A stretch of DNA of 64,000 nucleotides from Occultella kanbiaonis (GCF_009708215.1 NZ_CP046175.1:2728001-2792000); one strand, 5' to 3'; shown: positions 7,639-16,552, numbered from the stretch's first letter. Notes: a model not told the origin generated them from the letters alone. Program-made: numbers and translations.

Positions 7639-8634
7639 CTTCCCGATGCCGGCGCGCGCCCGGACGTCGTCAAGGATGACCGCCCGGCCTACCGTCCGTT
7701 CGCGGTGCAGGTGGCCGACATCCGCCAGTTGAGCCCGCACTTCCTCCGGTTGACGTTCACCGGGCCGGACGCGCACTGGTTCGGCACCGACCGCCAGGAC
7801 CAGCGGATCAAGGTCCTGATCCCGGACGAGGACGGCAACGTCAGCGAGGTCGGCGCGGATGACCCCGAGGCCATCCTCGCCGGCACCTGGTACGAGACCT
7901 GGCGTGCCCTGCCCGAGGACGGCAGGTCGCCGTTCCGGACCTACACCGTCCGCGACGTCCGCCCCGAGCAGGGCGAGTTCGACGTCGACATGGTCGCCCA
8001 TGGCGACGCCGGGCCCGCCTCGCGCTGGCTCGGCCGCGTGCAGGTCGGGGACCGGCTCGTGATCGTCGGACCGGATTCCCGGTCGAAGGACTCAGCGGTC
8101 GGCGCCGACTGGGCACCGGGAACCGCCTCCGAGCTCCTGCTCGCCGGCGACGAGACCGCCGCGCCTGCGATCTGCTCGATCCTGGAGACCCTCCCGGCCG
8201 GCCGGAACGCGCGCGCCTTCATCGAGGTGCCGACGCAAGCCGACGCGCTGGCCGTCGACCTGCCCGAGGGTGCCCGGATCACCTGGCTCGCCCGGGAGCA
8301 GCACGACCACGGTCACCTGCTCGTGCCCGCCGTGAGCGCCTGGGTGCAGGCGAACGCCGCGGTCGTCGACGACGCGCTCGCCGTGGTCCCGCAGGCGATG
8401 GACGACGTGGACGTCGACTCCGAGCTGCTCTGGGACTCGCCGGTGCTCCAGGTCCAGGCGATCGACGCGTGTGGCCGGGGCGAGCGGTGCGGTTCGGACT
8501 TCTACGCCTGGTTCGCGGGTGAGGCGTCGGTGATCAAGAGCCTGCGCCGGATCCTGGTCTCCGACGTCGGCGTCTGCCGGCGGCGGGTGGCCTTCATGGG
8601 GTACTGGCGTCAGGGCCGCGCAGAGGGCCAGTGA
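7627..8634 (+). CDS. Siderophore-interacting protein (FAD-dependent ferric-siderophore reductase)
   Basis: A 335-residue flavoprotein of the SIP/ViuB family, which releases iron from ferric siderophores by reduction in the cytoplasm. The N-terminal FAD-binding domain carries the RTYTVR motif (about residues 103-108) and the following DMVAHGDAGPASRWL segment that contacts flavin; the C-terminal half is the NAD(P)H-binding SIP domain (GDETAAPAICSILE). Length is a little above the usual 260-290 owing to an expanded C-terminal part. It is the first gene of a five-gene iron-uptake locus; the next gene overlaps it by four bases (GTGA). An iron box covers its start codon. Confidence 0.92.
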   Translation: MLTSLPDAGARPDVVKDDRPAYRPFAVQVADIRQLSPHFLRLTFTGPDAHWFGTDRQDQRIKVLIPDEDGNVSEVGADDPEAILAGTWYETWRALPEDGRSPFRTYTVRDVRPEQGEFDVDMVAHGDAGPASRWLGRVQVGDRLVIVGPDSRSKDSAVGADWAPGTASELLLAGDETAAPAICSILETLPAGRNARAFIEVPTQADALAVDLPEGARITWLAREQHDHGHLLVPAVSAWVQANAAVVDDALAVVPQAMDDVDVDSELLWDSPVLQVQAIDACGRGERCGSDFYAWFAGEASVIKSLRRILVSDVGVCRRRVAFMGYWRQGRAEGQ

Positions 8635-9728
8635 GTACGACCCACCCCAAGCCCACTGCTCGACCGGACACCGCAGGCGTCGCCGAGGCGACGCCTGCTC
8701 CGCCGAGCGCGATGAGCCGCACCCGCGGCACCCGCCTGCTCGGCCTGGCGGCCGCCGTCGGGCTCCTCGCCCTGACCGTCGCGGCCAGCCTCGCGTTCGG
8801 CAACCGCGACATCCCGCTCGACGTGGTGTTCGCCGCGCTCACCGACCGGCTGCCGGGTGACGTGCTGCACAACATCGTCTGGGACCAGCGGCTGCCGCGG
8901 ACCTTCGTCGGCCTGCTCGTCGGTGCTGCGCTCGGCGTCGCCGGCACCCTGATGCAGGGCATCACCCGCAACCCGCTCGCCGACCCGGGCCTGCTCGGAG
9001 TGAACGCGGGCGCGTCGCTGTTCGTCGCGTTGGCGATCAGCGTGTTCGGCATCACGAGCCCGTCCGGGTACGTCTGGTTCGCGTTCGCCGGTGCGGCCGC
9101 GGCGGCCGCCGTGGTGTATGCGATCGGTGCGATCGGACGCGAAGGTGCCACGCCGGTCAAGCTCGCCCTCGCGGGTACCGCGCTGACCGCCGGGATCACG
9201 TCGATCATCACCCTGATCCTGATCTCCAGCACGGAGACCACGAACGCGTTCCGGTTCTGGCAGGTGGGTTCGCTCGCCTCCCGGGGGACCGGGACCTGGG
9301 GCCTGTCCTGGGTACTGCTCGTGCTGCTCGCCATCGGCCTGGCCCTGGCGCTGCTGTCCGGACGCTCCCTGAACCTGTTGGCGATGGGTGACGACCTCGC
9401 CCGCGGGCTCGGCGCGAACCTCGGCGTCGCCCGCGGCGTCGCGGCCGTCTCGATCGTGCTGCTCGCCGGGACGGCGACGGCGTTGGCCGGGCCGATCGTG
9501 TTCGTCGGCCTCGTGGTGCCGCACATCATCCGCCCGGTCATCGGCGGCGACTACCGCTGGATCCTCGTGTACTCGCTGTTCGTCGGGCCGGCGCTGCTGC
9601 TCGCGGCGGATGTGGTTGGCCGCGTCATCGCCCGCCCGGGTGAGCTCGAGGCCGGCCTGGTCGTCGCGCTGGTGGGCGCCCCGGTCATGATCGCGATCGT
9701 GCGCCGAGTGAAGCTGGCGGGGCTGTGA
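8631..9728 (+). CDS. FecCD-family iron-siderophore ABC transporter permease (first)
   Basis: A 365-residue membrane permease of the BtuC/FecCD family. After a cytoplasmic tail of about 30 residues it has roughly nine to ten transmembrane helices and the conserved family segments LPRTFVGLLVGAALGVAGTLMQ, RNPLADPGLLGVNAGAS and GPIVFVGLVVPHI. GTG 8631 overlaps the previous stop by four bases, indicating translational coupling. ATG 8712 is a shorter alternative start. With the following gene it would form the heteromeric membrane channel. Confidence 0.93.
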   Translation: MSTTHPKPTARPDTAGVAEATPAPPSAMSRTRGTRLLGLAAAVGLLALTVAASLAFGNRDIPLDVVFAALTDRLPGDVLHNIVWDQRLPRTFVGLLVGAALGVAGTLMQGITRNPLADPGLLGVNAGASLFVALAISVFGITSPSGYVWFAFAGAAAAAAVVYAIGAIGREGATPVKLALAGTALTAGITSIITLILISSTETTNAFRFWQVGSLASRGTGTWGLSWVLLVLLAIGLALALLSGRSLNLLAMGDDLARGLGANLGVARGVAAVSIVLLAGTATALAGPIVFVGLVVPHIIRPVIGGDYRWILVYSLFVGPALLLAADVVGRVIARPGELEAGLVVALVGAPVMIAIVRRVKLAGL

Positions 9729-10786
9729 GCCGCGTCGAGCAGGTTGCCACGATCCCCGCCCCGACGGGCGTGCTGCGCGCCGCCCGGAACGAGGCCGCCG
9801 GCCGGGTCCGCACCATCACGCTCGTCCTGATCTGTCTCGCGGTTGGGCTCGCGCTGGCGACTCTCGTCTGGGACGGTCACGCCTCGGACCTGTGGAACCA
9901 GTTCCTCGGGATCTTCGGCGCCGGTAACGGCGACGGCGCCTTCACGATCACCAAGCTGCGCCTGCCCCGCGTGGTCCTGTCCGTCCTGGTCGGGGTCGCG
10001 TTCGGCCTCTCGGGTGCGCTGTTCCAGTCCGTGCTGCGCAACCCGCTGGCCAGCCCGGACATCATCGGCATCAGTGGGGGAGCGAGTCTCGCCGCGGCGT
10101 TCGGGCTGCTCGTGCTCGGGGTCGGCGGCATCGTGCTGTCGGTGTTCGCGTTCGCCGGTGCCATCGTGGTGGCGGCCGCGATCTACCTGCTCGCGTGGCG
10201 GGACGGAGTGTCCGGCTACCGGTTCGTCCTCATCGGGGTCGGCATCGCGTTCGCCGTGAACGCCGGGATCGGCTACCTGCTGACCCGGTCCGAGGTCAAC
10301 GACGTCCGCTCGGCGCTGGTCTGGATGGTCGGCAGCATCGGGACGCCGCCCTGGCGCGACATCGCGGTCCTGGCCGTCGGGATGCTCGTGCTCGTCCCGC
10401 TGGTGGGGGTGAGCGTCGGGCGGCTACGAATCCTGCAGCTCGGCGACGAGACCGCCGGCGGGCTCGGCGTCTCGCCGGAGCGGGCCCGGCTCGCGGTGCT
10501 CGCCGTTGCCGTCGGCCTCGCCGCCGTGGCGACGGCGTTCGCCGGCCCGGTCGCGTTCGTCGCCTTCGTCTCGGCGCCGATCGCCCGCCGACTGCTGCCG
10601 ACGGCGGGGCTCGCCCTGGTCCCGTCGGCGCTGGTCGGGACGGTGGTCGTCCTGGCGGCCGAGTTCACCGCGCAGAACGTGCTCGGGGCGCTCGAGGTGC
10701 CCGTCGGCATCGTCACCGGCATCATCGGCGCGCCCTACCTGCTGTGGCTGCTGGCCACCTCGAACCGTGGAGGACGCGGAGCGTGA
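9725..10786 (+). CDS. FecCD-family iron-siderophore ABC transporter permease (second)
   Basis: A 353-residue FecCD permease, partner of the preceding gene. Family segments include LPRVVLSVLVGVAFGLSGALFQ, RNPLASPDIIGISGGASL and GPVAFVAFVSAPIARRL, with about nine to ten membrane helices. GTG 9725 overlaps the stop of the first permease by four bases (GTGA) and its own stop overlaps the start of the ATPase gene in the same way, so the import system is translated as a coupled unit. Confidence 0.93.
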   Translation: MSRVEQVATIPAPTGVLRAARNEAAGRVRTITLVLICLAVGLALATLVWDGHASDLWNQFLGIFGAGNGDGAFTITKLRLPRVVLSVLVGVAFGLSGALFQSVLRNPLASPDIIGISGGASLAAAFGLLVLGVGGIVLSVFAFAGAIVVAAAIYLLAWRDGVSGYRFVLIGVGIAFAVNAGIGYLLTRSEVNDVRSALVWMVGSIGTPPWRDIAVLAVGMLVLVPLVGVSVGRLRILQLGDETAGGLGVSPERARLAVLAVAVGLAAVATAFAGPVAFVAFVSAPIARRLLPTAGLALVPSALVGTVVVLAAEFTAQNVLGALEVPVGIVTGIIGAPYLLWLLATSNRGGRGA

Positions 10787-11709
10787 GCATACTCAACACG
10801 ACCACAGACCAGGGTGGCGCCGACCACGGCACCCATGGTCCGCCGTCGGGCAGGGAGCAGGGGAGCGAGCCGAAGGCGGAGCACACCCTGCTCGCCCAGG
10901 GCCTGTCGCTGGCGTACGACGGCGCGCCCGTGGTGCATGACCTCGACCTGGAGATCCCGCCCGGGAGGATCACCGTGATCGTCGGCGGCAACGGCTGCGG
11001 CAAGTCCACCCTGCTGCGCGGCATCGCCCGGCTGCTGCGACCCAGCGCGGGTGAGGTGCTGCTCGACGGCACCGCCGTGCACGACCGCCCTGCGAAGGAC
11101 GTGGCCAGGATCATCGGGATCCTGCCGCAGAGCCCCACCGCGCCGGAGGGCATCACGGTCGCGGACCTCGTCGGCCGTGGGCGCTACCCGCATCAGGGGT
11201 GGTTCCGGCAATGGACGTCGACCGATGACGCCGTCGTGACCGCCGCGTTGGCGGCGACCGACACCCTGGAACTTGCCGCGCGCCGCGTCGAGGAGCTCTC
11301 CGGCGGACAGGCGCAGCGGGTCTGGATCGCGATGGCGCTGGCCCAGGACCCGGACATCCTGCTCCTGGACGAGCCCACCACGTTCCTGGACGTGACCCAT
11401 CAGCTCGAGGTGCTCGACCTGCTGCACGAGCTGAACCGGACCCGTGGCGCCACGGTGGTCATGGTGCTGCACGACCTCAACCTCGCGGCCCGGTACGCCG
11501 ATCACCTCGTCGTGATGCATGCGGGCCAGGTGCAGGCGATCGGCTCGCCCGCCGACGTGCTGACGCCCGAGCTCGTCGCGCAGGCGTTCAAGCTGCGCGC
11601 CCGGGTCGTTCCCGATCCCGTGTGCGGCTCGCCGATGGTGGTGCCGATCGGGCGCTTCCACGGCAGCGAGCCGGAGCTGGTTTTGCCACCACCCGCCGGC
11701 GCGCCTTAG
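10783..11709 (+). CDS. Iron-siderophore ABC transporter ATP-binding protein
   Basis: A 308-residue ATPase of the FepC/FhuC type. Walker A is at residues 68-76 (GGNGCGKST), the signature LSGGQ at 172-176 and Walker B with the catalytic glutamate at about 192-197 (ILLLDE), followed by the switch histidine in VLHDLNLAA. The first 35 residues are a poorly conserved hydrophilic extension. GTG 10783 overlaps the previous stop by four bases, which decides the start. Its stop codon lies inside the iron box of the next gene. Confidence 0.94.
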   Translation: MSILNTTTDQGGADHGTHGPPSGREQGSEPKAEHTLLAQGLSLAYDGAPVVHDLDLEIPPGRITVIVGGNGCGKSTLLRGIARLLRPSAGEVLLDGTAVHDRPAKDVARIIGILPQSPTAPEGITVADLVGRGRYPHQGWFRQWTSTDDAVVTAALAATDTLELAARRVEELSGGQAQRVWIAMALAQDPDILLLDEPTTFLDVTHQLEVLDLLHELNRTRGATVVMVLHDLNLAARYADHLVVMHAGQVQAIGSPADVLTPELVAQAFKLRARVVPDPVCGSPMVVPIGRFHGSEPELVLPPPAGAP

Positions 11710-11724
11710 GATAGGCACGCCTTA
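11683..11724 (+). promoter_or_regulatory. Promoter with DtxR/IdeR-like box for the siderophore-binding protein
   Basis: TTGCCA (11683-11688) and TAGGAT (11707-11712) are separated by 18 bp and form a good promoter. The -10 box is covered by TTAGGATAGGCACGCCTTA (11706-11724), which matches the iron-box consensus at about 13 of 19 positions. Both sit across the stop codon of the ATPase gene, so the binding protein has its own iron-repressed promoter in addition to any read-through. Confidence 0.65.
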
Positions 11725-11804
11725 CATCGGCCTGACTTCGATTGGTGCCTCTTCGGACGCCATCGTCATTTCCCCCAACACCCCTGATCCTCCTGAGGAG
11801 TCCC

Positions 11805-12830
11805 GTGTCTCGACGCCCGATCTACCTGGTGGCCGCCGCCACCCTGACCACCCTCGCGCTCGCCGCGTGCTCCGGCGGCGACGGGAGCGGCGACGACCCG
11901 ACCGACGGCGGCAGCGCGGCCGGTGGGGACTGGGAGACCGTCACCATCGAGCACGCGCTCGGCACCACGGAGATCACCGAGGCGCCCGAGAACGTCGTCA
12001 CGCTGGGCTGGGGCTCTACCGAGGCCGCCCTGGCACTCGGCGTGGTCCCGGCGGGCATCGAGGCGCAGACCTACGCCGTCAACGACGAGGGCCTGCTGCC
12101 CTGGGTCGCGGAGACCCTGGACGAGCAGGGCGCCTCGCCGACCATCATCCCGGCGACCGTCGAGGAGCCGGCGTACGAGGACATCGACGACCTCAACCCG
12201 GATCTGATCCTCGCGCCGTACTCGGGGATCACGCAGGAACAGTACGACCTGCTCAGCGAGATCGCGCCGACGGTGGCCTACCCGGACGCGCCCTGGACGA
12301 CCCCCTGGCGTGAGCTGATCACGATCGTCGGCCAGTCCCTCGGGCTCGACGAGGAGGCCGCGACGGTCATCTCGGACCTGGACGCGGAGGTCGCCGCGGT
12401 GGCCGAGGCGCACCCGGAGCTCGAAGGGATCACGGTCGCGGCGGTCTGGGACATCGGCGGCACGTTCTACGTGTACAAGCCGGCGGACTCGCGGGTGGAC
12501 TTCCTGCTCGACCTCGGTCTGGTGAGTGCGCCGTCGGTCGAGGCACTGGACTCCGGCGGTGACACGTTCGTGTACTCGCTGTCCTACGAGCAGACCGATC
12601 AGCTCGACGCCCAGCTCATCGTGAACTACGCGTCCACCGAGGCCGAGGTCGAGACGTTCCTGGCCCAGTCCTACGCCCAGGCCATTCCGGCCGTGCAGGC
12701 CGGCGCGATCGCGAACATCACCGGGGACGCCCTGATCGCGGCGATGTCCCCGCCGACCGCACTGTCCCTGACCTGGGGCCTCGAGGACTACGCAACGACC
12801 ATCAGTGAGGCCGCCGCGAACGTGCAGTAG
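11805..12830 (+). CDS. Iron-siderophore ABC transporter substrate-binding lipoprotein
   Basis: A 341-residue FepB/FhuD-type (TroA-fold) binding protein. The signal peptide ends in a lipobox L19-A-A-C22. The mature part has family hallmarks: AHALGTTEI-type first strand, ENVVTLGWGSTEAALALGVVPAGI, LNPDLILAPYSGITQEQYDLLSEIAPTVAY and SLTWGLEDY at the end. GTG 11805 with GAGGAG just upstream is preferred because it gives a normal signal peptide; an ATG at 11742 would add 21 residues. It would capture the ferric siderophore outside the membrane and pass it to the two permeases encoded upstream. Confidence 0.93.
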   Translation: MSRRPIYLVAAATLTTLALAACSGGDGSGDDPTDGGSAAGGDWETVTIEHALGTTEITEAPENVVTLGWGSTEAALALGVVPAGIEAQTYAVNDEGLLPWVAETLDEQGASPTIIPATVEEPAYEDIDDLNPDLILAPYSGITQEQYDLLSEIAPTVAYPDAPWTTPWRELITIVGQSLGLDEEAATVISDLDAEVAAVAEAHPELEGITVAAVWDIGGTFYVYKPADSRVDFLLDLGLVSAPSVEALDSGGDTFVYSLSYEQTDQLDAQLIVNYASTEAEVETFLAQSYAQAIPAVQAGAIANITGDALIAAMSPPTALSLTWGLEDYATTISEAAANVQ

Positions 12831-12855
12831 CACGGGCAGCGGTGGTAGCGGGTCT

Positions 12856-12877
12856 CGGCTGTTCGGGGGAACGGCCG
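12856..12877. terminator. Bidirectional hairpin between convergent genes
   Basis: CGGCTGTTC (12856-12864), loop GGGG, GAACGGCCG (12869-12877) form a 9-bp stem with one G-U pair. It sits between the convergent siderophore-binding protein gene (ends 12830) and the kinase gene (ends 12914). No T tract follows, as is common in high-GC actinobacteria. Confidence 0.55.
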
Positions 12878-12913
12878 GGGCCCGCTTCTGCGTTCCGGCG
12901 GGCTGGTCGCGGG

Positions 12914-13648
12914 TCAGGACAGGTCGAAGAAGGCCGACGGCGGTGGTGCGGCCGACGAGGTGGGCGCGGCCGGCTCTGGTGATGCGGCGGTTCCAGGCGG
13001 TGCTGCCGACGACAGGGGAGTCGCGGTCCGTAGACACGCCGCGATCCGCTCGGCGCACTCCTGCGGAGTGAGCTGGGAGGTGTCCAGCTCGAGGTCGTAG
13101 CGTCCGGGGGAGTGGACGGCGCGCTCCCAGCGCAGCACCGGGTCGTCGGTGCGGGCGCCGGCCGTGCTACCGGGCAAGCTCCCCGTGCCGCGCACGCCAG
13201 CCTGACCGCCGACGTCGGCCACCCCGGCGACACCGGTCCCGCCCCAGGTATCACGGCGGCGTTGGCGCACGACGTCCACCGGGCAGCGCACGCCCACGAA
13301 GAGCACGGGTAGGCCCTGCAGGATCTCTGCCGCTTCGCGCCGGATCGCGAGGGGCGCGGAGTAGTCATCGTGCAGGCCGACGTCGGTGACGACATTCAGA
13401 CCCCGCTGGACATGCGCCGCGATCGACGCGAACATCGCGCGGTAGGCAGTCGCGACGTAGTCCTCCAGGTCGGGCCGCTCACCTCCGGGCCGCAACCCGA
13501 TGCCGGGCTGGCGATTCGCGGGAGTCGCAGTCTGAAACACGTCGACGCCGAGATTGAGCCATACGCCATCGAGGCCGTCCTGGATCGCACGCGCGATCGA
13601 TGACTTTCCGGATCTGGGAACGCCATTGAGGATGACGACCGTGCTCAT
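12914..13648 (-). CDS. Chloramphenicol phosphotransferase-like P-loop kinase
   Basis: A 244-residue P-loop protein of the chloramphenicol 3-O-phosphotransferase (CPT) family. Walker A is G9-V-P-R-S-G-K-S16. The order of family segments seen in the Streptomyces venezuelae enzyme is retained: 'WLNLGVD' after the P-loop, 'FVGVRCPVDVV', then a 'RAVHSPGRYDLELDTSQLTPQECAERI' region near the C-terminus. Two features differ: a Gly/Ala-rich insertion of about 30 residues (around 140-170) before the last segment, and a 30-residue Ala/Pro-rich tail. It may phosphorylate a small hydroxylated metabolite; true chloramphenicol modification cannot be claimed. It is a single-gene unit convergent with the siderophore locus. 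Confidence 0.8.
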   Translation of the reverse strand: MSTVVILNGVPRSGKSSIARAIQDGLDGVWLNLGVDVFQTATPANRQPGIGLRPGGERPDLEDYVATAYRAMFASIAAHVQRGLNVVTDVGLHDDYSAPLAIRREAAEILQGLPVLFVGVRCPVDVVRQRRRDTWGGTGVAGVADVGGQAGVRGTGSLPGSTAGARTDDPVLRWERAVHSPGRYDLELDTSQLTPQECAERIAACLRTATPLSSAAPPGTAASPEPAAPTSSAAPPPSAFFDLS

Positions 13649-13808
13649 CGGAACCTATCCGCGCTGAGGGCCATAGCCCCAACCTACGACATCTGCGCCG
13701 GCCTGCTATCGGCGCTGTGGATGGAGGGTCATCGGGGTGCTTCGGAGCCCGTTCTGGGGTCGGTTGGATGGGCTGATGTCCGTGTATCCACAACGGAAAT
13801 CGGGGTCC

Positions 13809-13836
13809 TTGCGCTGTCGGTGGGACGTCCTAGAGT
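13809..13836 (+). promoter_or_regulatory. Promoter of the DUF222-HNH gene
   Basis: TTGCGC (13809-13814) and TAGAGT (13831-13836) with a 16-bp spacer lie 81 bp upstream of the ATG at 13917. The start has a strong GGGGAGGTGA ribosome site. Confidence 0.45.
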
Positions 13837-13916
13837 GGAGGTCAAGCAGTCAAACAGACGTACGAATGCCAGTCAGTGTTTCGGACCACTCGACGTCGAT
13901 GGGGAGGTGAGCACAC

Positions 13917-16424
13917 ATGGACGACACCACCACCACGACCGGTGCTGGCGTATCGGGGGCGAGTGTGGCGCTCGCGTCCCGGATGCACCTGTCTCTGGCG
14001 GACCTGATGGCGGGGTCGCTGGAGGATCAGCTGATCGCGATCGAGGCCCTCACCCAGGGCATCGCGACCGCGGATCCGGTCACCGAGTCCGACCGGTACG
14101 GGTCCCGGTTCCTGGGCCACGCGGCGTTGCGGACGCACCTGATCACGCAGGCGTTGACCGGTGCCCAGCTGGACTGGATGGGCCTGGAGTCCGAGGCCGG
14201 GACCTGGGACACCAGCAAGGGGTTCCGGACCTACCCGCACTTCGTGGCCAAGACCTACGGCATCAGCGGTGCCAGCGCCCGCCGGATGTCGACCCTGGCC
14301 ACCGGGCTACGCAACAGTCTGCCCGCGACCCGGACCTGGTTGCGGACCGGGAAGATCGGCATCGACCAGGCCCAGATCCTGCTCAAGGCCACCACCACCC
14401 AAGCCGCCGTCGACGGCCTGCAGTACCCCGCCACCCCCACCAACCCCAACACAGCCGAGGCGAGCACCGACGGCAGCACCAGCACCGACGGCAGCGATGG
14501 CACCGACGGCAGCGATGGCACCGACGGCAGCACCAGCACCGACGGCAGCGATGGCACCGACGGCAGCACCAGCACCGACGGCAGCGATGGCACGGACGTG
14601 ACCGCGGCCAGCGACCCCACCGAGGGCGCCGAGGGCGCGACCGGCAGTGCCGATGCCAGCGACGAGGCCGACCCCACCGCGGCCCCCGACGCCGCGGGCG
14701 CTGCCGCCGCTGCTGGTGCTGGTCGGGTGCAGACGGTCGAGGAGTTCCTCCTCGCCAACGCCGCCACCCGCTCCCCGGAGGACCTGCGCAGGTTGGTCGA
14801 TCACTTCGTCGCGATCGCCGACCCCGACGCCACCGACAAGGCCCACCACGCCGCCTCCGACCGCGAATACCTCAACATCGACCGCACCATGGACGGCTAC
14901 CACCTCGCCGGATTCCTCACCCTCGAACACGGCCAATACGTACGCACCGCACTCGAAGCGATCATGGGCAAGCCCGCCGCCGGAGAGACCCGCACCTCCT
15001 CCCAACGCCGCGCCCAAGCCCTCAGCGACCTCGCCCACACCGCCCTGGACCACGGCAAAGTCGGCACCTCCGGATCCGTCCGCCCCCACCTCGGCGTCCT
15101 CATCAACTACCCCGAATTCCTCGACATCATCACCACCACCGAAACCACCCAGACCACCAGTGGATCCGGAACCGAGGAAGCCCCCGGGACCGAGGAAGCA
15201 GCCGGAGCCGAAGACTCGGCGACCGGCGAGGCGCCCGACGCAGCCGAGGCAGCCAGCCCGACGCCGCCCCCGCGACCGATCACCGAACCCCTACCCGGCC
15301 TGGACACCACCACCGACCCAACCGATGACCCGGCCGACCACAGCCCGCGCAGCAACGCCGGCCCGACCACAACGGACACGGCAGCCCGTCCGGCGAACGA
15401 GCCCGGCACTCCCGCGCAAGCACCCACCCCGGCGAGCACGACCACCCCGTGCGACCCTGCGCGCGAGCCCGGCGCTTCCGCGGAGGCGCCCACCCCGGCG
15501 AACCCGGCCACCCCGGCAGGCGGGCCCGGCGCTTCCGCGCAAGCGCCCACCCCGACGAACCCCGTCACCTCCCAGGACCCGGCGCACGAGCCCGACGCTC
15601 CGACACCAACGCCCACACCATCGAGCCCAGCCGCGCCAGGGCCCGGGACCAACGAACCCGTCGCCCCGGCGAAGACGCCCACCCCGACGGACCCGGCCAC
15701 CCCGGCAGGCGAGCCCGGCACTCCCGCGCAAGCACCCGCCCCCTCGCCCACGTCGGAGGCCACCGGTCTGCCCGACTGCCAATCGCGGGCCGTCGGAGCA
15801 CTCGGCCAACCCACCACCGACCCCAACGGCACCGCTACGCCCAGCACCAACAGCACCGCCCTGCCCGGCACCAACAGCACCGCCGTGCCCGGCACCAACG
15901 TCACGGCCCTGCCCAGCATCGCCGTGCCCGGCATCGCCGTGCCCGGCATCGCCGTGCCCAGCATCGCCGTACCCGCCGGGCGGGACTGGGCCGCGCTACT
16001 CGCCGCGGGACCTGCCACCTTCACCGACAACACCGGCCCCGTCCCCCGCGACCTGCTCGACCGCATCATCGGCTGCTCCGGCGAGACCTACCGCATCATC
16101 TTCGGACCCGACAACGAAATCCTCAACCACGGCCGAGCCCACCGCCTCTACACCGCCGCCCAACGCCGCGCCCTCATCGCCCGCGACCGCCACTGCGTCT
16201 ACCACAACTGCACCGCCCCACCCGAACGCTGCGAAACCCACCACGGCACCAAACACTGGGCCGACGGCGGCAACACCGACCTCCACGACGCCGGCCTCGC
16301 CTGCTACTACCACCACCACTGGATCCACACCCACAACATCACCATGACCCGACACAACGGAAAATGGCACTTCTACCGACCCGACGGCACCGAAATCCAC
16401 CCCACCAACCCGCCCTGGAACTGA
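13917..16424 (+). CDS. DUF222 / HNH endonuclease-signature protein (13E12-repeat family) with long low-complexity insert
   Basis: An 835-residue member of the DUF222-HNH family, common in multiple copies in actinobacteria and known in mycobacteria as the 13E12 repeat family. The N-terminal DUF222 helical domain spans about 20-180 and resumes at about 265-400. The C-terminal HNH nuclease motif starts at about 760: RDRHCVYHNC, CETHHGTKHWADGGNTDL (772-789) and a final YHHHWIH. Typical members are 400-550 residues. The excess comes from two inserts: a Ser-Thr-Asp-Gly repeat at about 184-225 and a Pro/Ala/Thr-rich stretch of roughly 300 residues (about 415-690) with internal repeats. The catalytic residues look intact. 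Role of the family is not established; some are thought to be selfish or mobile-element-derived nucleases. Confidence 0.9.
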   Translation: MDDTTTTTGAGVSGASVALASRMHLSLADLMAGSLEDQLIAIEALTQGIATADPVTESDRYGSRFLGHAALRTHLITQALTGAQLDWMGLESEAGTWDTSKGFRTYPHFVAKTYGISGASARRMSTLATGLRNSLPATRTWLRTGKIGIDQAQILLKATTTQAAVDGLQYPATPTNPNTAEASTDGSTSTDGSDGTDGSDGTDGSTSTDGSDGTDGSTSTDGSDGTDVTAASDPTEGAEGATGSADASDEADPTAAPDAAGAAAAAGAGRVQTVEEFLLANAATRSPEDLRRLVDHFVAIADPDATDKAHHAASDREYLNIDRTMDGYHLAGFLTLEHGQYVRTALEAIMGKPAAGETRTSSQRRAQALSDLAHTALDHGKVGTSGSVRPHLGVLINYPEFLDIITTTETTQTTSGSGTEEAPGTEEAAGAEDSATGEAPDAAEAASPTPPPRPITEPLPGLDTTTDPTDDPADHSPRSNAGPTTTDTAARPANEPGTPAQAPTPASTTTPCDPAREPGASAEAPTPANPATPAGGPGASAQAPTPTNPVTSQDPAHEPDAPTPTPTPSSPAAPGPGTNEPVAPAKTPTPTDPATPAGEPGTPAQAPAPSPTSEATGLPDCQSRAVGALGQPTTDPNGTATPSTNSTALPGTNSTAVPGTNVTALPSIAVPGIAVPGIAVPSIAVPAGRDWAALLAAGPATFTDNTGPVPRDLLDRIIGCSGETYRIIFGPDNEILNHGRAHRLYTAAQRRALIARDRHCVYHNCTAPPERCETHHGTKHWADGGNTDLHDAGLACYYHHHWIHTHNITMTRHNGKWHFYRPDGTEIHPTNPPWN
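14466..14591 (+). repeat. Seven 18-bp tandem units inside the DUF222-HNH gene
   Basis: Seven in-frame units of 18 bp, each either ACCGACGGCAGCACCAGC or ACCGACGGCAGCGATGGC, encode Thr-Asp-Gly-Ser-(Thr-Ser or Asp-Gly). The two variants are mixed in the order A-B-B-A-B-A-B, consistent with slippage or unequal recombination. The unit length is a multiple of three, so copy-number change would keep the frame. Confidence 0.9.
15390..15972 (+). repeat. Degenerate Pro/Ala/Thr-rich repeats inside the DUF222-HNH gene
   Basis: About five imperfect copies of a 60-66-bp unit (GAGCCCGGC-GCTTCCGCG-CAAGCGCCCACCCCG type) lie between roughly 15390 and 15760, followed from about 15840 by shorter units encoding PGTNSTAV and P(G/S)IAV. 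They produce a disordered linker between the DUF222 and HNH parts. Confidence 0.7.
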
Positions 16425-16460
16425 GCGAGAGCGAGCGTCAGCAGCAGGCCGGTCTCGCTC
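16423..16460 (+). terminator. Possible terminator after the DUF222-HNH gene
   Basis: GAGCGAGA (16423-16430) and TCTCGCTC (16453-16460) are perfect 8-bp complements with a 22-nt loop, starting at the stop codon. The loop is long and no T tract follows, so confidence is low. Confidence 0.3.
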
Positions 16461-16552
16461 GCCACGCCGGCGATGTTCGCGATGCGCGGCAGTTGCGTCG
16501 GATCCTTGACCCCCTGGCTCGGCGGCGCCGGATCACCGGGCATGATCATGCT

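Noticed and set aside
14466-14591. Possible CRISPR-like array
   Set aside because: Units are contiguous 18-bp in-frame repeats without spacers inside a coding gene.
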